Numbered from the stretch's first letter, positions 7,657 to 15,683 are shown. The stretch: 64,000 nt of DNA from Casp-actino8 sp001510455 (GCA_027592035.1 JAQCIK010000010.1:1-64000), one strand, 5' to 3'. Made by a program: numbers and translations. The notes: generated by a model not told the origin, from the letters alone.

Positions 7657-7667
7657 ACATGGCATGT
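7657..7667. promoter_or_regulatory. Perfect palindrome upstream of vapB
   Basis: ACATG-G-CATGT lies 15 nt upstream of the TAGGGT hexamer of the vapBC-like operon. Antitoxins of this type usually repress their own promoter, so this may be the operator. Weak on its own because it is short. Confidence 0.3.
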
Positions 7668-7681
7668 AGTCACATCGTGAT

Positions 7682-7687
7682 TAGGGT
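7682..7687 (+). promoter_or_regulatory. -10 hexamer TAGGGT for vapBC
   Basis: TAGGGT ends 6 nt before ATG 7694: leaderless pattern. Confidence 0.5.
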
Positions 7688-7693
7688 GTCCAC

Positions 7694-7954
7694 ATGGACG
7701 TCGGCGTACGAGACCTCAAACAACACTTGTCGGAGCATTTGCGCCGAGTCGCCGGTGGCGAAGTCATCCGAATCACCGATCGCGGGGTTCCCGTTGCCAC
7801 CCTGTCCCCCATCGCCGCTGGCGACCCACTCCAACGAGGGGTCGACGAAGGGTGGATTCGACCTCCGAGTCGGACGGGCCTCATCGGCGAGAACGAGCGA
7901 TTCCCCGCTCCGGTCCGGATTCTCGACGTATTACGCGAAGACCGCGATTCGTGA
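7694..7954 (+). CDS. vapB: VapB/Phd-type antitoxin
   Basis: The 86-residue protein starts MDVGVRDLKQHLSEHLRRVAGGEVIRITDRGVPVATLSP, the standard Phd/YefM DNA-binding fold, and has a flexible C-terminus (PPSRTGLIGENERFPAPV) of the kind that wraps a toxin. It would neutralise the PIN-domain toxin encoded next and repress their shared operon. The stop overlaps the GTG start of the toxin gene (GTGA), so synthesis is coupled. Confidence 0.9.
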   Translation: MDVGVRDLKQHLSEHLRRVAGGEVIRITDRGVPVATLSPIAAGDPLQRGVDEGWIRPPSRTGLIGENERFPAPVRILDVLREDRDS

Positions 7955-8355
7955 CGCTGTACGTCGACACGAGCGCCCTCGCCAAGTTGTACATCGACGA
8001 AGCCGACTCGGCCGACGCACAGCGGTTCCTTCGATCCGATCCCGTCCTCGTCACGAGTTGGCTGACGGTGGTCGAACTTCGGCGCACCCTGTCGCGTTCA
8101 CTCAGTGGTAGCGACCTTCAGCGAAGCATCATGGCCAGTGAGGCCGACCTCGATCAGATGGCCCTGATCAATCCCAGCGAACGGGTCTGGCGAGCAGCAT
8201 CCGACATCGCCATCGAACTATCCGTCAAGTCATTGGACGCGATTCATCTCGCTTCGGCCCGAGCGCTGGAGATTCCTACGCTCACCTTCTGCACGTTCGA
8301 TCTTCGGATGGCTCAGGCGGCGCGCCGTCTCGGATTCACTGTTCTCGGTGCTTGA
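7951..8355 (+). CDS. vapC: VapC-type PIN-domain ribonuclease toxin
   Basis: The 134-residue protein has the PIN fold with its conserved acidic residues: D in LYVDTSALAKLY, E in VVELRRTLS, D in SLDAIHLASARAL, and D in TFCTFDLRMAQAA. These bind Mg2+ for RNA cleavage; VapC toxins usually cut tRNAs or rRNA. Nearby initiator tRNA is suggestive only. GTG 7951 is chosen because it overlaps the antitoxin stop. Confidence 0.9.
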   Translation: MTLYVDTSALAKLYIDEADSADAQRFLRSDPVLVTSWLTVVELRRTLSRSLSGSDLQRSIMASEADLDQMALINPSERVWRAASDIAIELSVKSLDAIHLASARALEIPTLTFCTFDLRMAQAARRLGFTVLGA

Positions 8356-8374
8356 GCCATCCCGAAGTCATTGC

Positions 8375-8902
8375 TCACCCTCCGGCCAGGCGAGCGACTC
8401 GTGGATCGCTGGGACCAAGAATCACCGCCAATCGACTCGACGCAACGGCGCGATCGAGAGCATTCGATGCAGCCATCTCGTCGATGTCGACCCAGTCCTT
8501 GGGTCGATCGAACATGGCCTTGAACACGGCCAGATCTTCGGGTGACAGCACACGTATGTGGCGTCCGCCGAATGACACCGTTCGGACACGCTCAGCCACC
8601 TCGAGATGGAAGTCGGAGGCGGCGAAGAAGAGGTCGATGGGTGTGTCGTCCCACCACAAGCGCACCTGATCGTCGGCGATCACCGCTCGTCGATCCGCCG
8701 CTTTGGCGAACACACCGGTTGGCAGAGCGTCGAACACTCGATCGACCTCGCTCGATCGAACGAAGACGTTCACGTCGATGTCGCGTGTTCCACGCGGTTC
8801 CTCGGTGGCGTACGCCAAGGCCAAAGCTCCTCCGATCGCCCAATCGATTCCCCTGCGATCGAGAGCATCGACGAGCGCAACGACTCTCTCGACGAGGTTC
8901 AC
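8375..8902 (-). CDS. Nucleotidyltransferase-fold protein (possible toxin of a second TA-like module)
   Basis: The 175-residue protein has the minimal nucleotidyltransferase layout: IDWAIGGALALAYATEEPRGTRDIDVNVFV, with the GG helix and the D-x-D metal site (RDIDV), then a third acidic strand (TPIDLFFA). This resembles DUF6036/AbiEii-like nucleotidyltransferases of toxin-antitoxin and defence modules. Its start overlaps the stop of the XRE gene upstream by ATGA. The target (tRNA, NTP or protein) is unknown; toxin function is inference from context. Confidence 0.75.
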   Translation of the reverse strand: MNLVERVVALVDALDRRGIDWAIGGALALAYATEEPRGTRDIDVNVFVRSSEVDRVFDALPTGVFAKAADRRAVIADDQVRLWWDDTPIDLFFAASDFHLEVAERVRTVSFGGRHIRVLSPEDLAVFKAMFDRPKDWVDIDEMAASNALDRAVASSRLAVILGPSDPRVARLAGG

Positions 8903-9189
8903 GACAGGCGAGCTTTCGCCAGGGGGCGCGGCCGATACGGAAGAGCCTCAGCGAGTGTGAGGACCTCCACCAGCTTGCGTCCCTGAACCTCGGGGTCGAG
9001 AACTCGCACGAAGCGGGCCTCGAATCCGATCGCCTCGATGATTCGGCCGGCCACCTCGAGGGAGGGTTGACGGCGTCCGCACTCGTACGCACTCACCACC
9101 GTGGCCGGGATGCCGACCCGCCCGCCGACTTCGGCCTGGGTGAGGCCGGCCTTCAGGCGAAGTTCTCGAAGAGTGGCGCTGGTGAGCAC
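8899..9189 (-). CDS. XRE-family regulator (possible antitoxin) paired with the nucleotidyltransferase
   Basis: The 96-residue protein has one Cro/C1 helix-turn-helix (LRLKAGLTQAEVGGRVGIPA followed by VVSAYECGRRQPSLE) and a short C-terminal segment. It is the first gene of a two-gene operon with the nucleotidyltransferase (ATGA overlap), the arrangement of many type II/IV toxin-antitoxin pairs. The GTG start at 9189 is supported by TACTCT 6 nt upstream. It lies next to vapBC, with the two modules facing each other. Confidence 0.8.
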   Translation of the reverse strand: MLTSATLRELRLKAGLTQAEVGGRVGIPATVVSAYECGRRQPSLEVAGRIIEAIGFEARFVRVLDPEVQGRKLVEVLTLAEALPYRPRPLAKARLS

Positions 9190-9195
9190 GTCGTC

Positions 9196-9201
9196 AGAGT
9201 A
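9196..9201 (-). promoter_or_regulatory. -10 hexamer TACTCT for the XRE/nucleotidyltransferase operon
   Basis: TACTCT on the minus strand ends 6 nt before GTG 9189: leaderless pattern. Confidence 0.5.
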
Positions 9202-9225
9202 CTCGGCTATGAGCGGATCCGCTCA

Positions 9226-9265
9226 GGCAGGAACCGTCGCTCGCCCTGCTCGCTCCTCCCAAATC
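9226..9265. repeat. Distal copy of a 40-bp direct repeat
   Basis: The 40 bases at 9226-9265 are identical to 9326-9365, exactly 100 nt apart. Each copy is followed by a GC-rich hairpin, then by GGTGGCGGGGG of the tRNA 3' tail, so the whole unit of about 100 nt is tandemly repeated with diverged hairpin arms. Confidence 0.85.
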
Positions 9266-9283
9266 GGGAGCCCGCCATACGCG

Positions 9284-9311
9284 AATCGGCCGGCCTCACG
9301 GCCGGCCGATT
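9284..9311 (-). terminator. 12-bp hairpin with GTGA tetraloop (distal, repeat unit)
   Basis: AATCGGCCGGCC-TCAC-GGCCGGCCGATT is a perfect inverted repeat. Read on the minus strand the loop is GTGA, a GNRA tetraloop. No U-tract follows. It belongs to the distal unit of the tandem repeat and probably ends minus-strand transcription from the tRNA gene. Confidence 0.55.
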
Positions 9312-9315
9312 GACA

Positions 9316-9332
9316 TGGTGGCGGGGGCAGGA
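9316..9332 (-). repeat. Duplicated 3' tail of tRNA-fMet
   Basis: These 17 bases are identical to 9420-9436, the part of the tRNA gene that encodes the 3' side of the T stem, the 3' acceptor strand and CCA. The identity stops in the T loop, so this is a partial copy, not a second tRNA. Confidence 0.8.
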
Positions 9333-9365
9333 ACCGTCGCTCGCCCTGCTCGCTCCTCCCAAATC
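9326..9365. repeat. Proximal copy of the 40-bp direct repeat
   Basis: Identical to 9226-9265. On the minus strand it ends in GGTTCCTGCCCCCGCC, which resembles a T arm and acceptor strand. Confidence 0.85.
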
Positions 9366-9387
9366 CGGTGAGCCGCCCACAAGTGCG

Positions 9388-9411
9388 AAGGCCGCCCTTA
9401 CGGGCGGCCTT
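9388..9411 (-). terminator. 10-bp hairpin with GTAA tetraloop downstream of tRNA-fMet
   Basis: AAGGCCGCCC-TTAC-GGGCGGCCTT lies 8 nt downstream of the tRNA 3' end on the minus strand, where its loop reads GTAA (GNRA). No U-tract follows; hairpins of this type are common actinobacterial terminators. Confidence 0.65.
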
Positions 9412-9419
9412 GTAGCGAT

Positions 9420-9496
<77 letters not shown>

Positions 9497-9548
9497 ATGA
9501 AGAATTCCGAGTGTACGAGTGGGATCGGCCGAGACCAACCCACCGATG

Positions 9549-10277
9549 TCATGCGAGTTCGGCCAACTCCCGGGCCACGCACCAGTCCACGACCTCGGTG
9601 AGGACCTCAGCCAGCCGGGTGGTGGCCATCTTCAAATTCGCCGTGAACTGCTCGGCCGTCGCCGTGTGATGATCGACCAGATCGGTGATCGCCTTCACAG
9701 CCATGAACGGCACCGACATCTGTTCGCACACGTATCCGACGGCGGCCGCTTCCATGTCCTTCACACAGGCACTCGAAGCCTCGATCATCCGGCGGTCGTC
9801 GTCGTTCTCGTCGAGAGAATTGCTGGTGGTGACCACGCCCGACTTCAGCCCGAGCGAGCGAACCATCCGTCGAGCACCAACTACTGGATACGCGCCGACG
9901 CCATACGCCGCGAATCCTTCGAGGTCGATGCGTCGATCGTGATGCACCACCTGCCCCTCGCTCACGTACACGTCCCCGATCTCTCCCCCACATCGTTGCC
10001 ATCCGCCCGCAGTGCCCGCCGAGATCACGAGTTCGGGCTGGAAGTCGGAGATCGTGGAATACGTCGTGAGGGCAGCCGCCTCAGTGCCGATCGAATCGAC
10101 CCCGAACCGACGATCTCGTCCGTTGATCGCCACTCGTAACTGAGCACCGTGTCGCTCGGCATCGAACCATCGCGTGACGAGAGGGCTCGGACTCGTGACC
10201 GAACGAGCTTCGAGAATCGACAGGACGGGCGCGGCTTCGGCCGCCATCGCCATCACCACCGCAATTCGACGCACCAT
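9549..10277 (-). CDS. 5'-methylthioadenosine/S-adenosylhomocysteine nucleosidase-like (PNP_UDP_1) protein
   Basis: The 242-residue protein starts VRRIAVVMAMAAEAAPVL, the standard N-terminus of MTA/SAH nucleosidases with the catalytic-loop Glu. It has PELVISAGTAGGW, and VKDMEAAAVGYVCEQ, where Met-Glu binds the ribose, followed by VKAITDLVDHHT with the catalytic Asp. It would cleave the glycosidic bond of methylthioadenosine or related nucleosides in SAM salvage. An upstream extension was rejected: TACGAT at 10281-10286 lies 3 nt before ATG 10277 and 6 nt before the in-frame GTG 10274, which may be the real start. Confidence 0.85.
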   Translation of the reverse strand: MVRRIAVVMAMAAEAAPVLSILEARSVTSPSPLVTRWFDAERHGAQLRVAINGRDRRFGVDSIGTEAAALTTYSTISDFQPELVISAGTAGGWQRCGGEIGDVYVSEGQVVHHDRRIDLEGFAAYGVGAYPVVGARRMVRSLGLKSGVVTTSNSLDENDDDRRMIEASSACVKDMEAAAVGYVCEQMSVPFMAVKAITDLVDHHTATAEQFTANLKMATTRLAEVLTEVVDWCVARELAELA

Positions 10278-10280
10278 CTC

Positions 10281-10286
10281 ATCGTA
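10281..10286 (-). promoter_or_regulatory. -10 hexamer TACGAT for the nucleosidase gene
   Basis: On the minus strand TACGAT ends 3 nt before ATG 10277 and 6 nt before GTG 10274, pointing to a leaderless start at 10274 or 10277. It is divergent to the hexamer at 10317. Confidence 0.45.
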
Positions 10287-10316
10287 GATGCGCACACCGC
10301 CAGCACCGACGACGGC

Positions 10317-10322
10317 TACCGT
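10317..10322 (+). promoter_or_regulatory. -10 hexamer TACCGT for the coiled-coil gene
   Basis: TACCGT ends 6 nt before GTG 10329 and fixes this start over much longer in-frame extensions. Confidence 0.5.
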
Positions 10323-10328
10323 ACGACC

Positions 10329-10745
10329 GTGGCCGTGTTCAAGAAGGCGAGAAAAGCGCGTCAAGCCGAACTCGACGAGCTCCGCGACCAGATTCGCGAC
10401 CTCACGTCACAACTCGCCACTCTCTCGTCGTCGCAGGCGTCAACGTCGAGTCAGATCGACGATCTCGTCACGCGACTCGGTTCACTCGATGGACGCATCA
10501 CCCAGGTAGGGACCGAGGTCACCCATCAGCTCGGTGAACTGTCGGGTGACATCGACTCACTCGCCCAGCGAACCACCGCCATGAACGACGAGATCAGCCA
10601 GCTGGGTGACGTGACCTCGATCGTCGACGAAGTGCGCACCGACCAAGCGCGGCTCGCGAACGAACAGGCGCGTTACGAGATCGCGTTCCGGCAAGATCTG
10701 GCCGAACTCGCCGAGCGGCTACAGCGTCAGCGGCCGAACGGCTGA
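10329..10745 (+). CDS. Coiled-coil protein, hypothetical
   Basis: From the GTG at 10329 the product has about 138 residues and is almost wholly a heptad-rich coiled coil (AELDELRDQIRDLTSQLATL, then SSQIDDLVTRLGSLDGRI, TAMNDEISQLGDV). It lacks a signal peptide and membrane segment; the basic N-terminus (MAVFKKARKARQ) may contact membrane or nucleic acid. The family is not recognised. The start rests on TACCGT 6 nt upstream and on the divergent promoter it forms with the nucleosidase gene. It converges with UPF0182 3 nt away. Confidence 0.65.
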   Translation: MAVFKKARKARQAELDELRDQIRDLTSQLATLSSSQASTSSQIDDLVTRLGSLDGRITQVGTEVTHQLGELSGDIDSLAQRTTAMNDEISQLGDVTSIVDEVRTDQARLANEQARYEIAFRQDLAELAERLQRQRPNG

Positions 10746-10748
10746 CGT

Positions 10749-13706
10749 TCAGGCGCCCAACAGATCGAGGGCCCGAGCCAAGAGGTCTTCGGCCTCTCGA
10801 ACCTTGGCTTGATACTCACCGAGGTCACCGGCCCGAAGCGCAGCGTCGGCTTCGTCGAACACCGACTCGGCCGCCTCGAGCAACGCCACCGGATCAGAGG
10901 TGTCGGGGTCGACCGTCGAGCCGGTTCCGATGTCGGTTCCGGTGTCTGAGCCAGAATCGGTGCCGGTGTCAGTGCCCGGATCGAGTTCGTCGATCACATC
11001 GGAGTCGGTGCTGGCTTCACCGGCGATCTCTCCGAGGTCGACGCCCGCACCCGGGAAGAGTCGATTCATCGCATCACTCAGGTTGTCACCGATCACCGAA
11101 CGGCCGTCGTACCAAGCCAAGATGCGTCGCACGAAGACCTGCTTCGAGCCCGGATCGTCGGGGCGCACGTAGAGCGGACGAATCCACACGAGGCCATCGC
11201 CGACCGGGAAGAACTGCAACTGCCCGAACACCACACGCGAACCACGCTGGTCGAGCAATGTGATGACCGGCGCGATTTCGGTGTCACTGCCGAGTTCGGC
11301 AGCCACCGTGGCCGGACCTTCGGGCAACGAACCATCGACTCGATACACGGTGAGTTGACCGTAGGTATCGGGATCGTTCGACACGATCATGAACGCACGA
11401 AGTTCCTTACGAGTGTCGTCGGCCGAGAACGGAACGAACGGGCGCAACAACGAGAACTTCGACTCGTCGGCACCTGGGGCTCGGAAGTACGAGTAGTAGG
11501 GCTCGAAGCGGTTCACGTTGGCATCGGCCACGTCTCCGGTGTTGGCCTCGGACACGGCGTCGGTCACCGCCACACCAGTCACGACGTTCGACACCTCGGG
11601 ATCGCGCGGTGCGGCCTGGGCAACGCTCCATGCCGCGTCACGATTGAAGAACTGGTCGACATCGGAGAACTGATAGCGACCGTACAAATTGGTCAGCACC
11701 CGGAACAGGTCTTCGGGATAGCGGAAGTGCTCGCGCAACTCTGACGACACCCGATCACCAGGTGTGAACAGATCGGGGAAGGCCTTCGACCAGGCGTTCA
11801 CGATGGGGTCGGTCGGATCGATCACGTACAAGGTCACGTCGCCGGTGTACGCGTCGATCACGGCCTTCACACTGTTGCGCACGTAGTTGAAGTTGGTGTC
11901 GAGTCCGGAGCCCGGAGTCAACTGCGAGGTGTTGGCCTGCTGGGCGTAGGGGTAGCGCGATGTCGTGGTGAAGGCATCGAGAATCCAGAGCACCTTGCCA
12001 TCGACGACGGCCGGATACGGATCGGCATCGAGACGCAGGAACGGCGCCAACTTCGACACGCGATCACGAACGTCGCGCACGTGCACGAGACGTGAGTCGT
12101 CCTGAATCAGACTCGATCCGAAGAGGTTGAACTCACTGAAGTGAACGGCGAAAGCCAGACGACGCAACGTGGAATTCAGTCGCACACCGGCGCCACCCGC
12201 ATACGGCTCCGGGTCACGACCCGGACATGCCTGTTCGACCTGACCGGTCTTCACGATGGCGTAGCCGGGCTGATTGGTCCCCACGTACAACTCGGGACGA
12301 TCGACGTCGAGCGGGGTGTAGATCGGTCGGCCGTCCGGCGTGATCTTGCTCGCCGACGCCGCCACCACACCGCAACCGTGGGTGTAGATGAGATGACGCG
12401 ACACCCACGTTCGGTTGGGGATGCCATCGGAGTTGAGTTCGCGGGCCGCCACGAACGTCTGCTGCATCTGACCGTCGATCGAGTAGCGATCGACGTCGAG
12501 GTCGTTGATGGCGTAGAAGGCGAAGAGTCCTTCGTCGAGGAAGAAGCGGTCGCGCATCTCGGAAATGTCGAGAAGACGCGCGTCGGCCAGTACATCGGCA
12601 TCCTGTGACACGTCGGCACTCGTCACTCCGTCGAAACCGACCGTCTCGACCCGCACGTTGTCGAGTCCCATCGCTGCCTGCGTGGCCTCGATGTTGCGCG
12701 CGATGTACGGACGCTCACGAGTGGTGACGTTCGGCTGAACCACGAAGCGCTGGATGATCGCCGGATAGATCGCACCAGCGATCACGGCGACCAGCGCCCA
12801 GAGCGCCATCGACAAGAGCGGAAGACGCCAGCCGCCCCATCGAACACCGGCCAAGAAAAGTGCCGCCACGAGCAGACTCACCATGATGAGCAGGTTGATG
12901 GCGGGCAACTGTGCGTTGACATCGGTGTAGGTGGCACCCTTCACCACACCACGAGTGGACGCAGTGAGTTCGAACCGCTGCAACCAGTAATCGACGGCCT
13001 TGATGACGGCCAGCAGAGCGAACAACACGCTCAGGTGAATGCGGGCTCCCTTGGCCACACGTTCCTTCGGATTCTGCACCCGGATCGCACCATTGACGAA
13101 GTGCATGATCGCGCTGAGGATGGTGATGAGAACGAGAGCGGCGAAGGCCCAGTCGACCACATAGGTCAGGAACGGAAGTCGGAACACGTAGAAGCCGACG
13201 TCGACACCGAACTGCGGGTCGTCGATGCCGAACGACTGCGAATTCCGGAACAGCAACCACTCGCTCCACTGCGACATGGCCGGAAGACCCACGAACAAGC
13301 CGAAGAGAACCGACACCCCGATCCGAAGAAGGCGTGAGCGAGGCTGAACCACCGTGCGATAACGCTCGACGATTTCGCGTTCGGGACCGATCGGCAGGTC
13401 GGAGGGCGCCAGTCGTTGGGCCACGGTGAGGCTGAAGAAGCAGAGAACTGCGAAGCCGACGGCAAAGACGAGGCCCAGAAGAACTTTCGAGAGGAAGGTG
13501 GTCCAGAAGACATCGGTGCGTTCGACCGAATCGAACCAGAGCAGATCGACGTAGAAGTTGGCGAGGGTTCGAGCCGACAGGAACAGAACGACGAGAACGA
13601 CCGCGACCGCAACGAGGATCAAGCGACCCTTCGACGCCCAGGCGGGACGATTCCCGCGCGGGCCACGGCGACGCGGACCACCAGGGAGGTCCGAAGGGAT
13701 GCGCAC
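10749..13706 (-). CDS. UPF0182 family large membrane protein
   Basis: The 985-residue protein has about seven transmembrane segments in the first 330 residues (LILVAVAVVLVVLFLSART is the first), a large extracytoplasmic domain, and an acidic low-complexity linker near residues 905-945 made of repeated (D/G)TGTD/SGSD units. It matches the actinobacterial UPF0182 family (mycobacterial Rv3193c type). The function is not known. In mycobacteria it neighbours a PDZ/Lon protease; here one extra gene stands between them (13716-15623). GTG start at 13706 with TAATCT 6 nt upstream. Confidence 0.93.
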   Translation of the reverse strand: MRIPSDLPGGPRRRGPRGNRPAWASKGRLILVAVAVVLVVLFLSARTLANFYVDLLWFDSVERTDVFWTTFLSKVLLGLVFAVGFAVLCFFSLTVAQRLAPSDLPIGPEREIVERYRTVVQPRSRLLRIGVSVLFGLFVGLPAMSQWSEWLLFRNSQSFGIDDPQFGVDVGFYVFRLPFLTYVVDWAFAALVLITILSAIMHFVNGAIRVQNPKERVAKGARIHLSVLFALLAVIKAVDYWLQRFELTASTRGVVKGATYTDVNAQLPAINLLIMVSLLVAALFLAGVRWGGWRLPLLSMALWALVAVIAGAIYPAIIQRFVVQPNVTTRERPYIARNIEATQAAMGLDNVRVETVGFDGVTSADVSQDADVLADARLLDISEMRDRFFLDEGLFAFYAINDLDVDRYSIDGQMQQTFVAARELNSDGIPNRTWVSRHLIYTHGCGVVAASASKITPDGRPIYTPLDVDRPELYVGTNQPGYAIVKTGQVEQACPGRDPEPYAGGAGVRLNSTLRRLAFAVHFSEFNLFGSSLIQDDSRLVHVRDVRDRVSKLAPFLRLDADPYPAVVDGKVLWILDAFTTTSRYPYAQQANTSQLTPGSGLDTNFNYVRNSVKAVIDAYTGDVTLYVIDPTDPIVNAWSKAFPDLFTPGDRVSSELREHFRYPEDLFRVLTNLYGRYQFSDVDQFFNRDAAWSVAQAAPRDPEVSNVVTGVAVTDAVSEANTGDVADANVNRFEPYYSYFRAPGADESKFSLLRPFVPFSADDTRKELRAFMIVSNDPDTYGQLTVYRVDGSLPEGPATVAAELGSDTEIAPVITLLDQRGSRVVFGQLQFFPVGDGLVWIRPLYVRPDDPGSKQVFVRRILAWYDGRSVIGDNLSDAMNRLFPGAGVDLGEIAGEASTDSDVIDELDPGTDTGTDSGSDTGTDIGTGSTVDPDTSDPVALLEAAESVFDEADAALRAGDLGEYQAKVREAEDLLARALDLLGA

Positions 13707-13712
13707 GAGGTC

Positions 13713-13718
13713 AGATTA
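13713..13718 (-). promoter_or_regulatory. -10 hexamer TAATCT for the UPF0182 gene
   Basis: TAATCT ends 6 nt before GTG 13706. It overlaps the last codons of the upstream gene, so UPF0182 can be transcribed on its own. Confidence 0.5.
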
Positions 13719-15623
13719 GTTGTGCGTCGGCACGATGACACATCGGCAACCCGAATGGGCTGGCGCATGTGTGTGACCAGTGGGGAACGCCTCACCGGCA
13801 TCGATTGCACCCGCCAAGGAATTGTCCTCGGCATCCGGACACGCCGGTCCGGCTGGGTCGTACTTCCAACACACTTTGGTACCGGGGGTGAGTGCAGCGA
13901 GGGCACCGCGTCCGTACGCCGCGTAGGCGAGATCGTCGATCTGCTCGTCGATCAACTGACTCTTCCATTCACGGAACAACGACCGAACCAACTTCGACAG
14001 TTCGGCGTTGTCGGCCGACTGCGAGATCGAACGACTCAGGCGCTCACGAAGAGGTTCGACGATCGACGTGACGATGACTTCGTCGATGGCCTTCATCTGA
14101 CCCTTGACGAGATCTCCGAGTTCACGATCGGTGACCTTGCTGTCGGAGGTCTGCATCGAGCGAGCACCCGCCACCGCCGCCGACTTGATCGACGCCGACA
14201 AAGCGGTGCAGTACCGCTTGGTGTGTTCGGCCTTCGGACCCACGATCGCATCGAGGGTCTTCACGGGCTTCTTCGCGCGCAGAACGTCGAGGATCTGGTT
14301 CTGCTCGTCGGCGAGAACTCGCTTGGCCTTACGTCCCATCGTGAGGATGAGCGGGACCAGGATTTCGTCACGGCTCTCGAACGTGCTCACTACTCCGACC
14401 GTTTCGGCGATCGAACGAGCGACCGGTACCGCCGGTGCCTTCGGCTCCTTGGTTTTGGATCGCGCCGCTTCCTTGTTGGCCTCCTTGGCCACCATCTCGG
14501 CGCTCGCCCGACGCAACTTGGCGAAGATGTCATCAGTGGAGGTCGACGAACGAGTGGCTCGTGGCGTCACCACCGGTTCGAGAATCTCGTCGTCGATCTC
14601 GTCGACCACGTCATCGTGATCGTCGACGTCATCATGATCGACAGTCGTCTCGGTCTTGCCGAACAATTGCACGACGTTCGACGTCGGCGTCTCGACCAGC
14701 GGAGCTTCCTCGGCGACGACCAGCTCGTCGACGATCTCATCGGTGACTTCCTCGGTCGTTTCGCCAGCGTCGTCACTGACCTCGTCACTCACCTCGACGA
14801 CCGTCGCATCCGCTGTCGCGTCGTCGGTCACCACATCGGCCACGTCGGGCTGATCCATCGACGGATGACGAACCACTCGTGCGTCCACGTCGTCGTCGGA
14901 GTCCTGGTCGTACACGACGGGCTCGTCCTGCACCACGAGAGGCACCGGACCGGTCGAGTTGGCGAGATTCACGAAACCGCTCGGCTCATCAGCCGCATCC
15001 TCGAGATCGCTGAGAACGTCATCGGCCGCCACTCGGGCCCGTTCGAAGGCCTGAATGAGTCGTTCACGTCCGTGATAGAGATCTTCGATCTGCTCCCGAG
15101 CCAACTCGCGTCGACGCGAGATGTCGGCCAGAACTCGTTCGCGATAGGCACGGGCCTCGTCGACCATGTCGCGGCCCTGCTGCTTGGCCATCATGATCTC
15201 GCTCTCGGCATCGGCCATGGCGTCCTGACGCACCCGAGCCGCCTCGAGGTCGGCCTCCTCACGAATTCGGGCCGCATCCTCGGTGGCGTCACGAATCAGA
15301 CGCTGAGCCGTCTCGTCGGCCCGGTGGCGCAATTTGGCCCCGGCTTCACGCGCCGCCTGGATGATGCGAGCGGTTTCTTCCCCGAGAAGCTCGGCCAATC
15401 GATCCTCGTCGAGGTCGCCGGGGACGAGAGAGACACCCTGCTGATTGGCGAGTTCACGCTCGAGAAATCGCTCCCGCTCCTGCAGGCGGGACAATTCGGC
15501 CGACACCATACGCAGGAAATCGCGCACTTCGGACTGGTCGAATCCTCGGCGGGTGGTCGGGAACGCCGCCCCGGCCACTGCGGACGGAGACGACGGATCG
15601 GGACGCGAAAACGAGATAGCCAC
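13716..15623 (-). CDS. DivIVA-like N-terminus fused to a phage MuF / SPP1 gp7-like C-terminus
   Basis: The 635-residue protein is modular. Residues about 18-50 (AAFPTTRRGFDQSEVRDFL, MVSAELSRL) match the DivIVA N-terminal membrane-targeting fold; 50-200 form a long coiled coil; 200-400 are acidic, low-complexity and Val/Asp/Glu-rich. Residues about 420-635 resemble phage head morphogenesis proteins of the MuF/gp7 group: helices followed by VCWKYDPAGPACPDAED, EAFPTGHTHAPAHSGCRC and a short strand. The Cys/His set is likely a metal-binding knuckle. DivIVA-like proteins organise poles and wall growth; the role of a MuF-like tail here is unknown. GTG start with TACTCT 6 nt upstream. Confidence 0.75.
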   Translation of the reverse strand: MAISFSRPDPSSPSAVAGAAFPTTRRGFDQSEVRDFLRMVSAELSRLQERERFLERELANQQGVSLVPGDLDEDRLAELLGEETARIIQAAREAGAKLRHRADETAQRLIRDATEDAARIREEADLEAARVRQDAMADAESEIMMAKQQGRDMVDEARAYRERVLADISRRRELAREQIEDLYHGRERLIQAFERARVAADDVLSDLEDAADEPSGFVNLANSTGPVPLVVQDEPVVYDQDSDDDVDARVVRHPSMDQPDVADVVTDDATADATVVEVSDEVSDDAGETTEEVTDEIVDELVVAEEAPLVETPTSNVVQLFGKTETTVDHDDVDDHDDVVDEIDDEILEPVVTPRATRSSTSTDDIFAKLRRASAEMVAKEANKEAARSKTKEPKAPAVPVARSIAETVGVVSTFESRDEILVPLILTMGRKAKRVLADEQNQILDVLRAKKPVKTLDAIVGPKAEHTKRYCTALSASIKSAAVAGARSMQTSDSKVTDRELGDLVKGQMKAIDEVIVTSIVEPLRERLSRSISQSADNAELSKLVRSLFREWKSQLIDEQIDDLAYAAYGRGALAALTPGTKVCWKYDPAGPACPDAEDNSLAGAIDAGEAFPTGHTHAPAHSGCRCVIVPTHN

Positions 15624-15629
15624 GCAGAG

Positions 15630-15635
15630 AGAGTA
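15630..15635 (-). promoter_or_regulatory. -10 hexamer TACTCT for the DivIVA/MuF fusion gene
   Basis: TACTCT on the minus strand ends 6 nt before GTG 15623: leaderless pattern. Confidence 0.5.
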
Positions 15636-15683
15636 CGGAATGCCTGTGGACGAAGGGTGGCAATCCCCCGTGACGTGCGAACG

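Noticed and set aside
9316..9332. A second tRNA gene
   Set aside because: Only the 3' strand of the acceptor and T stem is present; D arm and anticodon arm are missing.
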